A stretch of 64,000 bases of DNA, from assembly GCA_964006375.1 (NCBI GenBank), contig OZ023270.1, positions 75,920,391 through 75,984,390 of the forward strand. The letters run 5' to 3'. This stretch comes from Tillus elongatus (Eukaryota > Arthropoda > Insecta > Coleoptera > Cleridae). The position numbers were made by a program, and so were the translations under genes. The notes beneath the pieces are model-generated. The model did not search any database, was not told the DNA's origin, and was given only the letters and a program-made list of their open reading frames with translations. This document shows positions 28,132 to 39,519 of this stretch, in pieces (within the stretch, counting starts at the first letter, position 1; each line of letters opens with the position of its first letter).

Positions 28132-29712
28132 ATGGTAAACACCAGATCGACTGACTACGACAAGATGGCTGAAATCAAAGAGTTGATGGACTTACTAAAA
28201 AAGCAACGCGAAGAAGACGAACAACGACGACAAGAAGAAGAAAGAAGACGGCGCGAAGAAGACGAACGACGGCGGCAAGAAGATAAAGAAGACCTCAAGA
28301 GGCAACGCGAAGAAGACGAACAACGGCGACAAGAAGATGAAAGAAGACGACGCAAAGAAGACGAACAACGACGACAAGAAGAAGAAAGAAGACGGCGCGA
28401 AGAAGAGGAACGACGGCGGCAAGAAGATAAAGAAGACCTCAAGAGGCAACGCGAAGAAGACGAACAACGGCGACAAGAAGATGAAAGAAGACGGCGCGAA
28501 GAAGACGAGAGAAGACGACAAGAGGAGGAACAGAGGCGTCTTGAAGATAAAGAAGAACTCAAGAAGCAACGCGAAGAAGACGAAAAACGACGACTAGAAG
28601 ACAAAGAAGACCTCCGAAGTATGTTTCACAATATGAGAGTCGATGTAAAAGAGGAAATTGAACTGATCAACGAACAAATAGAAAATGTGAACAGTAAAGT
28701 AGAAAATGTAACAGAAAATGTAAAGGATTGGAACAAACGATGGGAAGAAGTGGAGGGGTTGAAAGAACAAATGAAGATGATGATGAAAGGCACAGAAGTC
28801 AGACATAGAGAACTGACAGAGCAGGTGATGGGCCAGACTGACAGAACTCAACCAAGAGGAGTTACTGGAATGTCCCCAGTTCAAAATCGTCCGGAAGAAG
28901 GTATACCAATCGTGCAGCAGCCTCATGGAACCTTGAAGCCGCCGACTTTTGACGGAGAAACATCGTGGCCCATGTACAGGAGGCAGTTTGAGGCGGCAGC
29001 TCTCAGCAATGGGTGGAGCGAACAACAGGCAGCAACTGCTCTAATTCTCTCGCTTAGAGGTAAAGCCCTAGAGATCCTCCAGAACATCCCGGAGTCGAAA
29101 CAGCAAAACTACTTAACAGTGATACAGGCCCTAGATTTGAGATATGGTAACAAGTACATGAGCCAGGTCTACCAGACACAACTAAAGTCAAGGGTCCAGA
29201 AGCCAAATGAGACGCTGCAAGAATTTAGTGCCGAAGTGGAGAAACTTGTGCGACTGGCATATCCCCAAGCCCCAGAAGAATTTGTCAACCAGATAACCGT
29301 CCAGACCTTCATCGATGGGGTACTTGATAATGAAATGCAACAAGCTTTAAGGCTCGGAAGGTTCAAAACACTTACGGACTGCGTAATTTATGGCTTGGAA
29401 TTTGAAGCAGCGAAGAATGCATCTCAACCTCGCCGCAACAGGCTGCGCGAAGTGAAGGAGAAAGAGGACCTTTCAGACACGACTGGGGAACTTAGGCAAG
29501 AAATAAAGTTTATAAAGGAAGCCATAAGCAAGCTCACTGCAACGGTCGGAGCACGTAAAACGAAAGCAGATTGGTCAGACATAGAATGTTACAAGTGTGG
29601 TAGGAAAGGGCACATAAGTAGACAGTGCTCACAAACCCAACAGGTGGCTCGCAGAAGACAAGAATACACCAACAGTGAGCGGCGTCAGGGAAACGACCTG
29701 ACGCCAGTGTAA
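28132..29712 (+). CDS. gag: Gag polyprotein of the gypsy element
   Basis: 526 residues from the first ATG after the leader. Residues ~13-165 are an extremely charged Glu/Arg/Asp/Gln-rich, predicted coiled-coil region. It is built partly from a 144 bp (48-residue) tandem repeat, with units starting near 28282 and 28426. Residues ~245-450 resemble a Retrotrans_gag capsid (WPMYRRQFEAAALSNGW, then the ALDLRYG region). A single CCHC zinc knuckle lies near the C-terminus (C486, C489, H494, C499; CYKCGRKGHISRQC), for RNA binding and packaging. The frame stops at 29712 after a slippery heptamer that leads into Pol. Antisense frames over the repeat are shadows. Confidence 0.9.
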   Translation: MVNTRSTDYDKMAEIKELMDLLKKQREEDEQRRQEEERRRREEDERRRQEDKEDLKRQREEDEQRRQEDERRRRKEDEQRRQEEERRRREEEERRRQEDKEDLKRQREEDEQRRQEDERRRREEDERRRQEEEQRRLEDKEELKKQREEDEKRRLEDKEDLRSMFHNMRVDVKEEIELINEQIENVNSKVENVTENVKDWNKRWEEVEGLKEQMKMMMKGTEVRHRELTEQVMGQTDRTQPRGVTGMSPVQNRPEEGIPIVQQPHGTLKPPTFDGETSWPMYRRQFEAAALSNGWSEQQAATALILSLRGKALEILQNIPESKQQNYLTVIQALDLRYGNKYMSQVYQTQLKSRVQKPNETLQEFSAEVEKLVRLAYPQAPEEFVNQITVQTFIDGVLDNEMQQALRLGRFKTLTDCVIYGLEFEAAKNASQPRRNRLREVKEKEDLSDTTGELRQEIKFIKEAISKLTATVGARKTKADWSDIECYKCGRKGHISRQCSQTQQVARRRQEYTNSERRQGNDLTPV

Positions 29713-32700
29713 GGGGGCGGCAGCTGGCGTGCGAGTCCCAAGGCCCCAAAGTAAAGGTCTCCACTATCCGACGCTACCACGAGAGCCTCGTTATACCTGG
29801 CAGCATGGACGGAAGACAATGCAGTTTCACCATCGATACTGGTGCCACTAGATCCGTTGTACGTCCAGACATGTTGCCAAACATGCCGGCACTCACGACC
29901 AACAAACAGCCTGTGTTGGAGACAGCGAAAGGAGATAGGATACCCGTGCATGGAGAGGCCATTGTTTACATTAAGCTGGGCAGTACTGAGCTGCAGGCCA
30001 AGGCTGTCGTCGCAGAAATCGTCGACGAATTTATTCTGGGCTTGGATATAATGGAAGAGTTTGATGTCTTTTCAGTGGACTTCCAAAATAAGATTTTGAG
30101 AATCGGCAACGAAGAGTTGTATTTATCTCCAACAGCAGGCGAAGCTAATCTCAGGGTGAGACTTATTGTCGACGAGGATACACGGATTCCTGGTAACAGT
30201 GAGAAGATTGTCAGAGCCAGGCTAGAGAAGAAACTTGATGGTATGCCTGCTCTCATAGCGGAGCCCCTAAAAGATAGACATGATGGTGCCCTCGTCGCAC
30301 GATGCTTAGTAGACCCGAAGAGGACAATACCCATAAGAGTGGCTAACGTGCAAACTAACAGGGTCACATTGAAGAAAGGTGAGGTTATCGCCACTTGCGA
30401 ACCCATTGACCGAGTGACGTTGTCCAAAAACGTGACACCCACTGCATTAGACAGAAGACTGCCAGTAGAATTAGTAGAGCGGTTCAAGAATTCATGGGGC
30501 CAATTGAACAATATGGAGATGGAGATGGCAGTGAAGTTCGTATTGGAGGAGGCCGATATTTTCGCTCAAGATAAAATCACAGGTCGTACGAGTCTAGTAC
30601 AACACAGAATTAATACTGGCGACGCAAGACCAATTAGACAGCCGCCGAGAAGACTGCCTTTTGCCAAGCAATCAGAAATCAAGGCGATGGTTAACGAAAT
30701 GCTGGAAGATGGTGTGATCGAGGAATCTAATAGTCCTTGGTCGTCCCCAGTAGTTTTGGTCACCAAGAAAGACGGCACTATGAGATTTTGCGTGGACTAT
30801 AGGAAGCTGAATGATGTCACCAAGAAAGACAGTTATCCCCTGCCCCGAATCGACGACACTTTGAACACTTTGGCCGGATCAAAGTGGTTCTCTACATTAG
30901 ACCTGAAAAGTGGCTACTGGCAAGTAGAACTCCATAAAGACGATAAGGAGAAGACTGCTTTTTCAACCGGGAATGGGTTGTACCAATTCAAGGTCATGCC
31001 ATTCGGCTTATGTAATGCACCTGCCACCTTCGAGCGACTAATGGAGTTAGTGCTGAGAGGACTGACATGGGAAACATGCCTGGTGTATCTCGATGATGTC
31101 ATGGTGATTGGAAGGACTTTCGATGAACACCTGTCGAATCTGAAGCAAGTTTTCTCCAGGCTGAGAGGTGCCAATCTGCAACTTAATCCCAAGAAATGCG
31201 TCCTCTTCCAGAAGAGAGTGAGTTTCCTCGGACATGTCGTTTCTGAGAAAGGGATAGAAACTGATCCAGAGAAAATAAAGGCAGTAAGAGACTGGCCTGT
31301 GCCGAGGAACAAACATGAGGTCAGAAGTTTTCTGGGACTTTGCAGCTACTACCGACGCTTTGTGAAGTACTTCAGCAGCATTGCGAAACCTCTGCATAGC
31401 CTGACTGAAAATAAGGTCGAGTTCATCTGGTCACCAGATTGCCAAGAGCCTTTTAGAGAACTCAAACATCGTCTTCTCACTGCTCCTATACTGGCTTATC
31501 CTCAGAACGAAGGACTGTTCATACTGGACACTGATGCTTCCCAGTATGGCATTGGGGCAGTACTCTCGCAGCTCCAAGCCGGAGAAGAAGTTGTGATAGG
31601 CTACTTCAGCAAAACGTTCGGAAAAGCAGAAAAAAATTACTGTGTAACCCGGAAAGAACTGCTGGCAGTTGTAAGATCCATCGAACATTTCCACAGCTTC
31701 CTGTACGGAAGAACATTCCGCGTGAGGTCAGATCACTCTGCTCTGCAATGGCTTCTGAACTTTAGAAATCCTGAAGGACAGATAGCACGATGGATAGAGA
31801 AACTGCAGAGCTACGACTTCCGGATTGAACATCGAAGAGGAAGAAGTCACGCCAATGCAGACAGCCTGTCGAGAAGACCATGTTCAGTGCATGAATGTAA
31901 ATTTTGCGAGCGACAAGAGAACAAAGAGATCGACAAAGTAACTCATCAGATCAAACAACTGGTGGCAGGACAGAAGAATAACACCGATCTAGACGTAAAT
32001 CTTGAATACATCAGAGACGCACAGAAGACAGATCCAGACTTGAAAAATATTAGAGAATGGCTACAAAAGGGGAAAAGACCTGAGTGGCACGATGTGTCCC
32101 GGTTTGGGGCGGAGGTTAAAGGATACTGGCTACAATGGGACTCATTGTGTCTAAAGAATGACATGATCACTCGAAAATGGGAAACTGCCGATGGTAGAGA
32201 CTGTATATACCAGACCGTCGTGCCAAGTGAGTGCATAAGCAGTGTTCTTCAAGAGCTACACAATAGTAGAAGTGGAGGCCACTTTGGGGTCAACAGGACT
32301 CTTGCCAGAGTGAGAGACCGCTTCTATTGGATAAACTGCCGAAGAAGCGTGGAAGAATGGTGCAAAAGGTGTGACCAATGTGCTTCAAAGAAAGGACCAA
32401 AGACCCGATCCAGAGGAAAAATGATGCAGTACATCTCAGGTACACCGTGGGAGAGAGTTGCCGTAGACATCGCAGGACCTTTTCCCATCACAGAGTCTGG
32501 GAACAGATACATAATGGTGGCGATGGACTACTTCTCGAAATGGCCTGAAGTTGCGCCGATCCCCAACCAAGAGGCAACGACCGTAGCAGAAGCCCTGATG
32601 GAAAATGTCATATCACGGCATGGCGTACCCTTGGAGATTCACACCGACCAGGGCCGGAATTTCGAATCAGAGGTCTGGAAGAGCCTAATGGACTTGCTAG

Positions 32701-33347
32701 GCATAAAGAAAACGAGAACAACGCCACTCCACCCTCAATCAGACGGCATGGTAGAACGGCATAACAGGACCATCAATCAGTATCTTGCTATGTTTGTCGA
32801 CGAGAATCAGAGAACCTGGGACAAGTTGATACCTCTGTTCCTCCTAGCTTACAGAAGCTCTCAGCATGAATCTACCGGCTACACTCCATCCATGATGTTG
32901 ACCGGCAGAGAGATGCGGTTACCAATCGACATGACGAGACCACCACCGAACGAGGACATAGCGGACCTAGCTACGTTACCTGAGTATGTCGCCGACCTAG
33001 AAGGAAAACTGCGCACTATACACAGATGTGTCAGAGATAGGCTCCTCTTAAGCAGTGACCGGATGAAGATGCGCTTGGATCGCAGAGCAACACCCCATAC
33101 ATTCAAGGAAGGTGATGCAGTGTGGCTGTACCAACCAACAAGGAGAAAGGGCCTCAGTCCCAAACTTCAGAAACCATGGGAAGGGCCATACTTGGTGACT
33201 AAGAAAATCAACGACCTAGTCTACAGAATCCAGCTGTCTCCAAGAACTAAACCCAAAGTTGTTCACATAGAGAGGTTGAGTCCCTATCGGGGCAACGAAC
33301 CCCCAAGTTGGCGGCCGGTAAATACTGTTCGGGACGAACAGTCTTAA
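29679..33347 (+). CDS. pol: Pol polyprotein (protease, RT, RNase H, integrase), expressed by -1 frameshift
   Basis: The frame is open from 29679. From the internal ATG at 29805 it is 1,180 residues, numbered here from that Met. It has an aspartic protease with DTGA (11-14) and a RT with YLDD (428-431), FGLCNAP upstream and the WSSPVVLVTKKDG entry motif. RNase H has DTDASQYGIGAVLSQ (catalytic D577). Integrase has an HHCC zinc finger (H819, H826, then CDQC), a DDE core of D888, D948 and E984 (D-x59-D-x35-E) and a C-terminal GPY module (1127-1129). All catalytic residues are present and no internal stop is seen. The stop codon (33345) overlaps the polypurine tract. True initiation is probably by frameshift from Gag; an independent start at 29805 is less likely. 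Confidence 0.93.
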   Translation, partial: AASGKRPDASVRGRQLACESQGPKVKVSTIRRYHESLVIPGSMDGRQCSFTIDTGATRSVVRPDMLPNMPALTTNKQPVLETAKGDRIPVHGEAIVYIKLGSTELQAKAVVAEIVDEFILGLDIMEEFDVFSVDFQNKILRIGNEELYLSPTAGEANLRVRLIVDEDTRIPGNSEKIVRARLEKKLDGMPALIAEPLKDRHDGALVARCLVDPKRTIPIRVANVQTNRVTLKKGEVIATCEPIDRVTLSKNVTPTALDRRLPVELVERFKNSWGQLNNMEMEMAVKFVLEEADIFAQDKITGRTSLVQHRINTGDARPIRQPPRRLPFAKQSEIKAMVNEMLEDGVIEESNSPWSSPVVLVTKKDGTMRFCVDYRKLNDVTKKDSYPLPRIDDTLNTLAGSKWFSTLDLKSGYWQVELHKDDKEKTAFSTGNGLYQFKVMPFGLCNAPATFERLMELVLRGLTWETCLVYLDDVMVIGRTFDEHLSNLKQVFSRLRGANLQLNPKKCVLFQKRVSFLGHVVSEKGIETDPEKIKAVRDWPVPRNKHEVRSFLGLCSYYRRFVKYFSSIAKPLHSLTENKVEFIWSPDCQEPFRELKHRLLTAPILAYPQNEGLFILDTDASQYGIGAVLSQLQAGEEVVIGYFSKTFGKAEKNYCVTRKELLAVVRSIEHFHSFLYGRTFRVRSDHSALQWLLNFRNPEGQIARWIEKLQSYDFRIEHRRGRSHANADSLSRRPCSVHECKFCERQENKEIDKVTHQIKQLVAGQKNNTDLDVNLEYIRDAQKTDPDLKNIREWLQKGKRPEWHDVSRFGAEVKGYWLQWDSLCLKNDMITRKWETADGRDCIYQTVVPSECISSVLQELHNSRSGGHFGVNRTLARVRDRFYWINCRRSVEEWCKRCDQCASKKGPKTRSRGKMMQYISGTPWERVAVDIAGPFPITESGNRYIMVAMDYFSKWPEVAPIPNQEATTVAEALMENVISRHGVPLEIHTDQGRNFESEVWKSLMDLLGIKKTRTTPLHPQSDGMVERHNRTINQYLAMFVDENQRTWDKLIPLFLLAYRSSQHESTGYTPSMMLTGREMRLPIDMTRPPPNEDIADLATLPEYVADLEGKLRTIHRCVRDRLLLSSDRMKMRLDRRATPHTFKEGDAVWLYQPTRRKGLSPKLQKPWEGPYLVTKKINDLVYRIQLSPRTKPKVVHIERLSPYRGNEPPSWRPVNTVRDEQS
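29688..29694 (+). promoter_or_regulatory. -1 ribosomal frameshift slippery site GGGAAAC
   Basis: The heptamer is in phase as G GGA AAC in the Gag frame, exactly the X XXY YYZ pattern. The Pol frame is the -1 frame and is open from 29679 onward, so the overlap (29679-29712) spans the heptamer. It would let a minority of ribosomes make Gag-Pol. Confidence 0.8.
29701..29730 (+). promoter_or_regulatory. Stem-loop downstream of the slippery site
   Basis: ACGCCAG (29701-29707) pairs perfectly with CTGGCGT (29724-29730) around a 16 nt G-rich loop. It starts 6 nt after the heptamer, the spacing expected of a frameshift-stimulating structure. The G-rich loop might also take part in a pseudoknot. Confidence 0.7.
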
Positions 33348-33359
33348 GGAGGGGGGCAG
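33346..33359 (+). other. Polypurine tract
   Basis: AAGGAGGGGGGCAG directly before the 3' LTR. It is the primer for plus-strand synthesis and overlaps the Pol stop codon. Confidence 0.85.
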
Positions 33360-34102
33360 TGTTACAAAGCACTTCAATAGACGTAGGTGCGGTGTTGCCA
33401 CATCTCCAGAATTTCCCCAACATCTGGGAATTTTTGCACAATCTGGCAACACCGCCTCCCCACCCCCTGGGGGTGCCTGGGGTGACCCCCCTCAGGCGAA
33501 GTCTCAACCCTCTAGGACCAGAAATAACGAAGTTACCAACTTGTGCCCCGTCGGAACGGATAACTGAGGTCTGCACATTCCGAACACCCTGTATATACAC
33601 CCTGTATACGCAGAGAACCCTTACACCCTGTATACGCAGAGAGATCTTATAGTTCGAGAAACATCTCTTGTGTAGCATAGGAGTGGTGACCACATTTGGA
33701 TCATCCTGTATACACATCCCCCTGTATACACACGGGACCGATCTGTATTCACAGAACCTTCTAGTAAAAGAAGGTCCTGGAACGTTCTGGAATGGAATGC
33801 TCTAGAAAGGAGGGGAAGGTACGGCGAGTATATAAAAGCGAAAGCAAGCCAGCCCGAGTTAGTTCAGCTCAGTAAGAGAATGTGGTAGTGACTTGAAGAA
33901 GCAGTGTAAAGTGTTAAGAGAGTAGCTACTGTAGTACCAGTGTAGAGACTTGTGTGGAGATTAGTAATTGTAGACAGTAAATTAAGTGTTTTGTGAGAGA
34001 AAAATTCTAGAAATTTTATTGTATCCATATTTAGAGTGTAAATAAAGTTGTTTTGTTAAAATTTAAAGTCTCACTTATCCAGAACCCGGCGAAAACGCAA
34101 CA
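33360..34102 (+). repeat. 3' LTR of the gypsy element
   Basis: 743 bp, same length as the 5' LTR and with no mismatch found by eye. The polyadenylation signal AATAAA is at 34041-34046. It is followed by the ATAT target duplication (34103-34106) and the resumed HX repeat. Confidence 0.92.
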
Positions 34103-34825
34103 ATATATTAATTATAGGGTGTCTTGAGCTACATCTTAAAATAATATTTCTACAATCACAGGATGGCCCATAAGTCGTTGGTGATACAAATTTCCATTTT
34201 TTTAAAATCAAACACGCCTTATGTTATTGCATTTTTGCATTTTCCATCGAAATATAATGCATGTTTGTAAGAAAAGAAATTCTGGACGCAGCAAGTGCGT
34301 TATGGTAGCGAATTTTGATCAAATGCTTCACATTTGAATAGCCCAATTTGCTATTAATCTATAAGGTTGACCAAGAAACGAGTTTTTCCGGGAACACTTT
34401 AAGTTTATTTTCGGATTTTTTTTATACATTTTCAAACAATAAGGTCATTTTGATGAAATATGGTACATTGTTTCTACTATATAGATTATACTGGTAACCA
34501 AATTTGATGCCTGCTTTCTTAAGAAAAAAACACATTCGTTATTAAAAACATTTTTATGAAAATTCACTACCATAACGCACTTGCTGCGTCCAGAATTTTT
34601 TTTAATGGATTGGACAGGTAGGTCATTCAATTCTGCATCGATCTAGTATAAGTTTTCCTATATCTATAGTTGATATTTTTCGAGTTATAGTGGTTTGTTT
34701 TACTTTCGCTTATAAAAACTGTATTCTCTCAGATGCAGGAGGCACAGAGAACGTAACAACTGATATTTATTGTGAGATGACAGATAAATGTCACTAAAAT
34801 TTCGAATATTTCTAATGTATTGTCT

Positions 34826-36264
<1,439 letters not shown>

Positions 36265-36294
36265 TTAGATTATTTGTTATGCTCATGACTGTGG

Positions 36295-36297
<3 letters not shown>

Positions 36298-36339
<42 letters not shown>

Positions 36340-36380
36340 GTTATGTAATATACACCAATCATAATAATAATAATAATTAT
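36298..36380. repeat. (TTA)n and (ATA)n microsatellites
   Basis: TTA array at about 36298-36340 and a shorter AAT/ATA array at about 36360-36390. Confidence 0.85.
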
Positions 36381-36739
36381 AATAATATAACCTACAGTCA
36401 TTATCATAAAAATAATCTAAAAAGACGATACATTAGAACTATTCAAAATTTTAGTGACGTTTATCTGTCATCTCACAATAAATATCAGTTGTTGTGTGCC
36501 TCCTGTATCTGACAGAATACAGTTTTATATTAATTATAGGCTGTCTTAAGGTGCATCTTACAGCATTAATTTTACAATCACAACGTGGTCCATATGTCGT
36601 TAGTGATACAATTTTTTTTTTAATCGAACACCTCTTTAGCATTTTTGCGTTTTTCATCGAAATATAATACAAGTTTGTGAGAAAAGAAATTCGGGACGCG
36701 GCAAGTGCGTTTTGGTAGTGAATTTTCATTAAATGTTTT

Positions 36740-36750
36740 AAATTTTAATA
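36740..36750. other. LINE target site duplication (left copy)
   Basis: AAATTTTAATA at 36740-36750 matches 38554-38564, flanking the LINE at 36751-38553. An 11 bp duplication fits target-primed reverse transcription. Confidence 0.75.
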
Positions 36751-38553
36751 GTAGTAGCAGTGGTGGGGAGGCCAACGCCAAGCAAGTAGGCCACCATGGG
36801 CCCTTTTTGCCATCCCCAGCAACCCAGCAACTATGCTCTACTCCTCCTCGGTTCCGTCGCCAAACCGCCTCGACCTCGAGATAAAGGCCGTGACGGTCTA
36901 CAATTAGACGGTACTTACCTGATTCCTCTGGAGAGTCCTCGATCCGAACAATTCTGCTCGAAGACTTCCAAATGCCTCGCATTCGCACAGGTAGTGGTAG
37001 GACGTTTCCTCATCCTCGCCGCATTCCTGGCAAATAAGATCCTTCTCTACTCTACGCCTATCAACGTGAGATGTCTTCTAAGGGCGCAGTGGCCTGTGAG
37101 CACCCCAAGGATGCGGCGATGCGTAGGTCGACTCCTTCCGTAGCCAGACAGCTTTATCTCTGTCCGGCCACGAAGTCCCTCGCATGCCTGCAGCCACCAA
37201 TCGACCCCCAGTGCCTCTTCATTGCTTCCTCGGTCCACCTGTCTAAGGCGACGGAGACCGACTTCCTACTTATACCTATGGCCGGCTCCGGGCCACAGAA
37301 CGGCCGCCGAGAACCAAGCTTTGCGAGATTATTCGCGACCTCATTCCCCGCCACGCCACAGTATCCCGGAACCTACACTAGTTGTACCTCCTTTGTCCTG
37401 GCTAACCCTCTGAGGGCGTCAGCGCACTCCTGAACCAGTGTCGAACTGATTCTGGCCGAGCAGACTGCCCGTTGGACTGCCTGGCTGTCCGAGCACATTT
37501 CTCGGGACTCCTCTTCACATCCTGTCTGTTGGCCACAGACAGGATAGCGTACACCTCTGTTTCGAATGCCGTGGTATATGCGCCAAGGGCATAGCTCTCG
37601 CGCACCCCCAGGCCCTCAATGTATATTCCTGCTCCGGAGGATTGTTGGTCCGCGATCCGTCGGTGAAACATACCAGGCTTGCAATCTGGAATTCAACCTC
37701 CTTTTTTCCTCCACTGATCCCTACTGGGGATCCTGAGGGTGTATGGCCTAGTCAACCTAATATCATCCTCGGCATCCCGCACCTTTATGGCGGAAATCGG
37801 AATTTCCTTTTCCATCTCCTTGGCGACTCTTGCATGCCCTATTACTGCTCCCTCTCCGCACCAGTTTCCTGTGTCTCGCATTCTGAGATGCGACGCCATC
37901 GCCTCCTTCCTGACACAGATGGCAAGCGGTGGCAGCATCAGCAGGACCTCTAGCGCGGCTGAGGGTGTCGTCCTCATAGCGCCTGTGATGCCCAGGATTG
38001 CCAGCCTTTGGAGTTTGGCCAGCTTCCTGCTGGTAGTTTGGTTCACACCGCACCACCAGACCAACACCCCATAGAGGATTCTAGGCCTAACGATCGCAAT
38101 GTAGATCCAGTGAAGGATCTGAGGATTAACTCCCCAGGTCCTCCCTATCACTCGACGCAGCTGCCAGAGGGTCGCTACTCCCTTCCTTACAACCCGTTCT
38201 ATTTGCGACCCCCATGTTAGTTTGGAGTCAAGGATCACCCCTAGATATTTGACCTCCCGCCCTAAAGCTAAAGGTTTTCCAAACATCACGGGCGCCCTGA
38301 ACCCCACTACCTTCCTCTTCTTGGTAAATAGGATCATCTCCGTCTTTGCCGGGTTTACGGAGAGTCCCAGCTCACCACACCACCTTTCGATTATGCTACA
38401 GGCAGCTTGCATGCACTCACACACGACGCCGACGAATTTGCCGGTGACTAAGACCAGCCCATCATCAGCGTACGCCTGGGCGTAGAAGCCATTCTCGGAG
38501 AGCCGCTCCAAGAGACCGTCCATGACCAGACACCATACATGGGGCGAAAGGCG
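36751..38553 (-). pseudogene. 5'-truncated LOA/R1-like LINE: RT end, RNase H, zinc knuckle
   Basis: On the minus strand a RT is cut just before LVMDGLLERL. It keeps the YADDGLVLV active-site box and the GLSVNPAKTEMILF and VKYLGVILDSKLTWG motifs, open for 276 codons (38523-37693). The RNase H starts with CFTDGS near 37670 and shifts frame soon after. The remainder (37671-37154) keeps ALGAYTTAFETEVYAI and AGNEVANNLAKLG. A C-terminal CQECGEDEETSYHYLCEC knuckle lies near 36960-37020. The RNase H after RT and the terminal CCHC motif suit LOA/Outcast/jockey-type insect LINEs. The RT is 5'-truncated exactly at the target duplication, the usual outcome of incomplete reverse transcription. Confidence 0.8.
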
Positions 38554-38776
38554 AAATTTTAATAACTCAATTTGCTTTTAACTTATGTTTCGTTGGCTAG
38601 AAAACCAGTTTTTTTCGGGAATATTTTAAGTTTATTTTCGGAATTTCTTTTTACATTTTTAAACAAAAAATTATTATAATGAATTATGACCAAATTTGAT
38701 ACCTGCTTTCATTAAAAGATTTGCTATTAAAAACATTTAAATGAAAATTCACTCCCATAACGCATTTGCTGCCTCC

Positions 38777-39519
38777 CGTCTTTTCTTTAACATCTCAGTT
38801 TAGTGTTTTATTTAAATAGCTTCTGGTTAAAATTTTAACAATTCTGGAATAAAAGGGATTACTGTTTAAATTAAGAATCTTGTGGTCCCTCCTCAAGACG
38901 ATCCTTCGTATTATCTAATAACAGGGATACATAATAATGTAGCAGACCTGAATTCTAATATACCTTGCCAGCAGCACCGTCACTTTCTAGGGCTTATGAC
39001 ACGTTATGAATATAACGTATTCAAGGAGAAAGGACGACAGCTCGCAGAGCAGCATCGTCATCATCTTGAGCTGTAAGTAATTGAAATCCCTACGGTTGTG
39101 TAGATCCTTCTCCTTGGCGCGTATTGTTCTTAACTGGAACAACCATAGGAGGCGATGCCTGGCTGCTGGCACACGAGCTCAGCATCAGCATCTAGAAGCC
39201 TCTGAATAATAACATGCACAAGTGACTAGCAAGTATAACAACTGCCTCTCGCCTGTCACTTCTGACACAAGATGTGTAAGTTTCTGTCTGTTCTATTCTG
39301 CGTTCGGTTATGGTTGATGAAAACAGTGACGGCTCGTGGGTTTGATAATCATGAATCTTAATTAAGAGGAGGTTTTAGATTGTTTATAAAAATAAAACAA
39401 AAATATTACATCAAAATGCGACTTCTTCAGAACCCAGCGTTTCCAGCAGTTCTTTTTATGACGTTGTAGCTTCCGCACAAGATTTTCTTTCTTTACCTTT
39501 TCGCGGGAAAGTCAAATAT
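38777..39519. other. Unassigned intergenic sequence
   Basis: No recognised gene or repeat. A 64-codon frame at 38882-39076 is of unremarkable composition and is not supported by anything else. Confidence 0.35.

Larger units (their letters stand above)
27329..34102 (+). mobile_element. Complete Ty3/gypsy LTR retrotransposon
   Basis: This is a 6,774 bp element with 743 bp LTRs at 27329-28071 and 33360-34102. I see no differences between the LTRs. The ends are TGTT...AACA, with a 4 bp ATAT target duplication. Internal order: tRNA-Leu-type primer binding site, Gag, -1 frameshift signal, Pol (protease, RT, RNase H, integrase with a GPY module), polypurine tract. There is no envelope gene. Both main reading frames are open, so the element could be autonomous. 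The PR-RT-RH-IN order places it in Ty3/gypsy (Metaviridae). The tRNA-Leu primer and -1 shift suggest affinity with the mdg3/blastopia-type insect lineages, but I cannot test that here. Confidence 0.93.
26495..34594 (-). repeat. HX family repeat, full copy split by the gypsy element
   Basis: The left part (26495-27328) carries the terminal hairpin (about 26495-26525), TA core (26630-26708) and body. The right part (34103-34594) carries the remaining body and head up to CGCACTTGCTGCGTCC at about 34594. The halves join to the same sequence as the uninterrupted copy at 34826-36264 if the gypsy element and one ATAT duplication are removed. Confidence 0.85.
36525..38776 (-). repeat. HX head fragments interrupted by a LINE
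   Basis: HX body/head scraps at 36525-36690. They are followed by an HX head starting at 36692 (GGACGCGGCAAGTGCG) that breaks off at 36750 and resumes at 38565-38776, ending CGCATTTGCTGCCTCC. The interruption is the LINE relic at 36751-38553, and AAATTTTAATA is present on both sides of it. Confidence 0.75.

Noticed and set aside
28155..28604. Ser/Arg- and Phe/Leu-rich antisense ORFs over gag
   Set aside because: Shadows of the charged 144 bp repeat on the coding strand.
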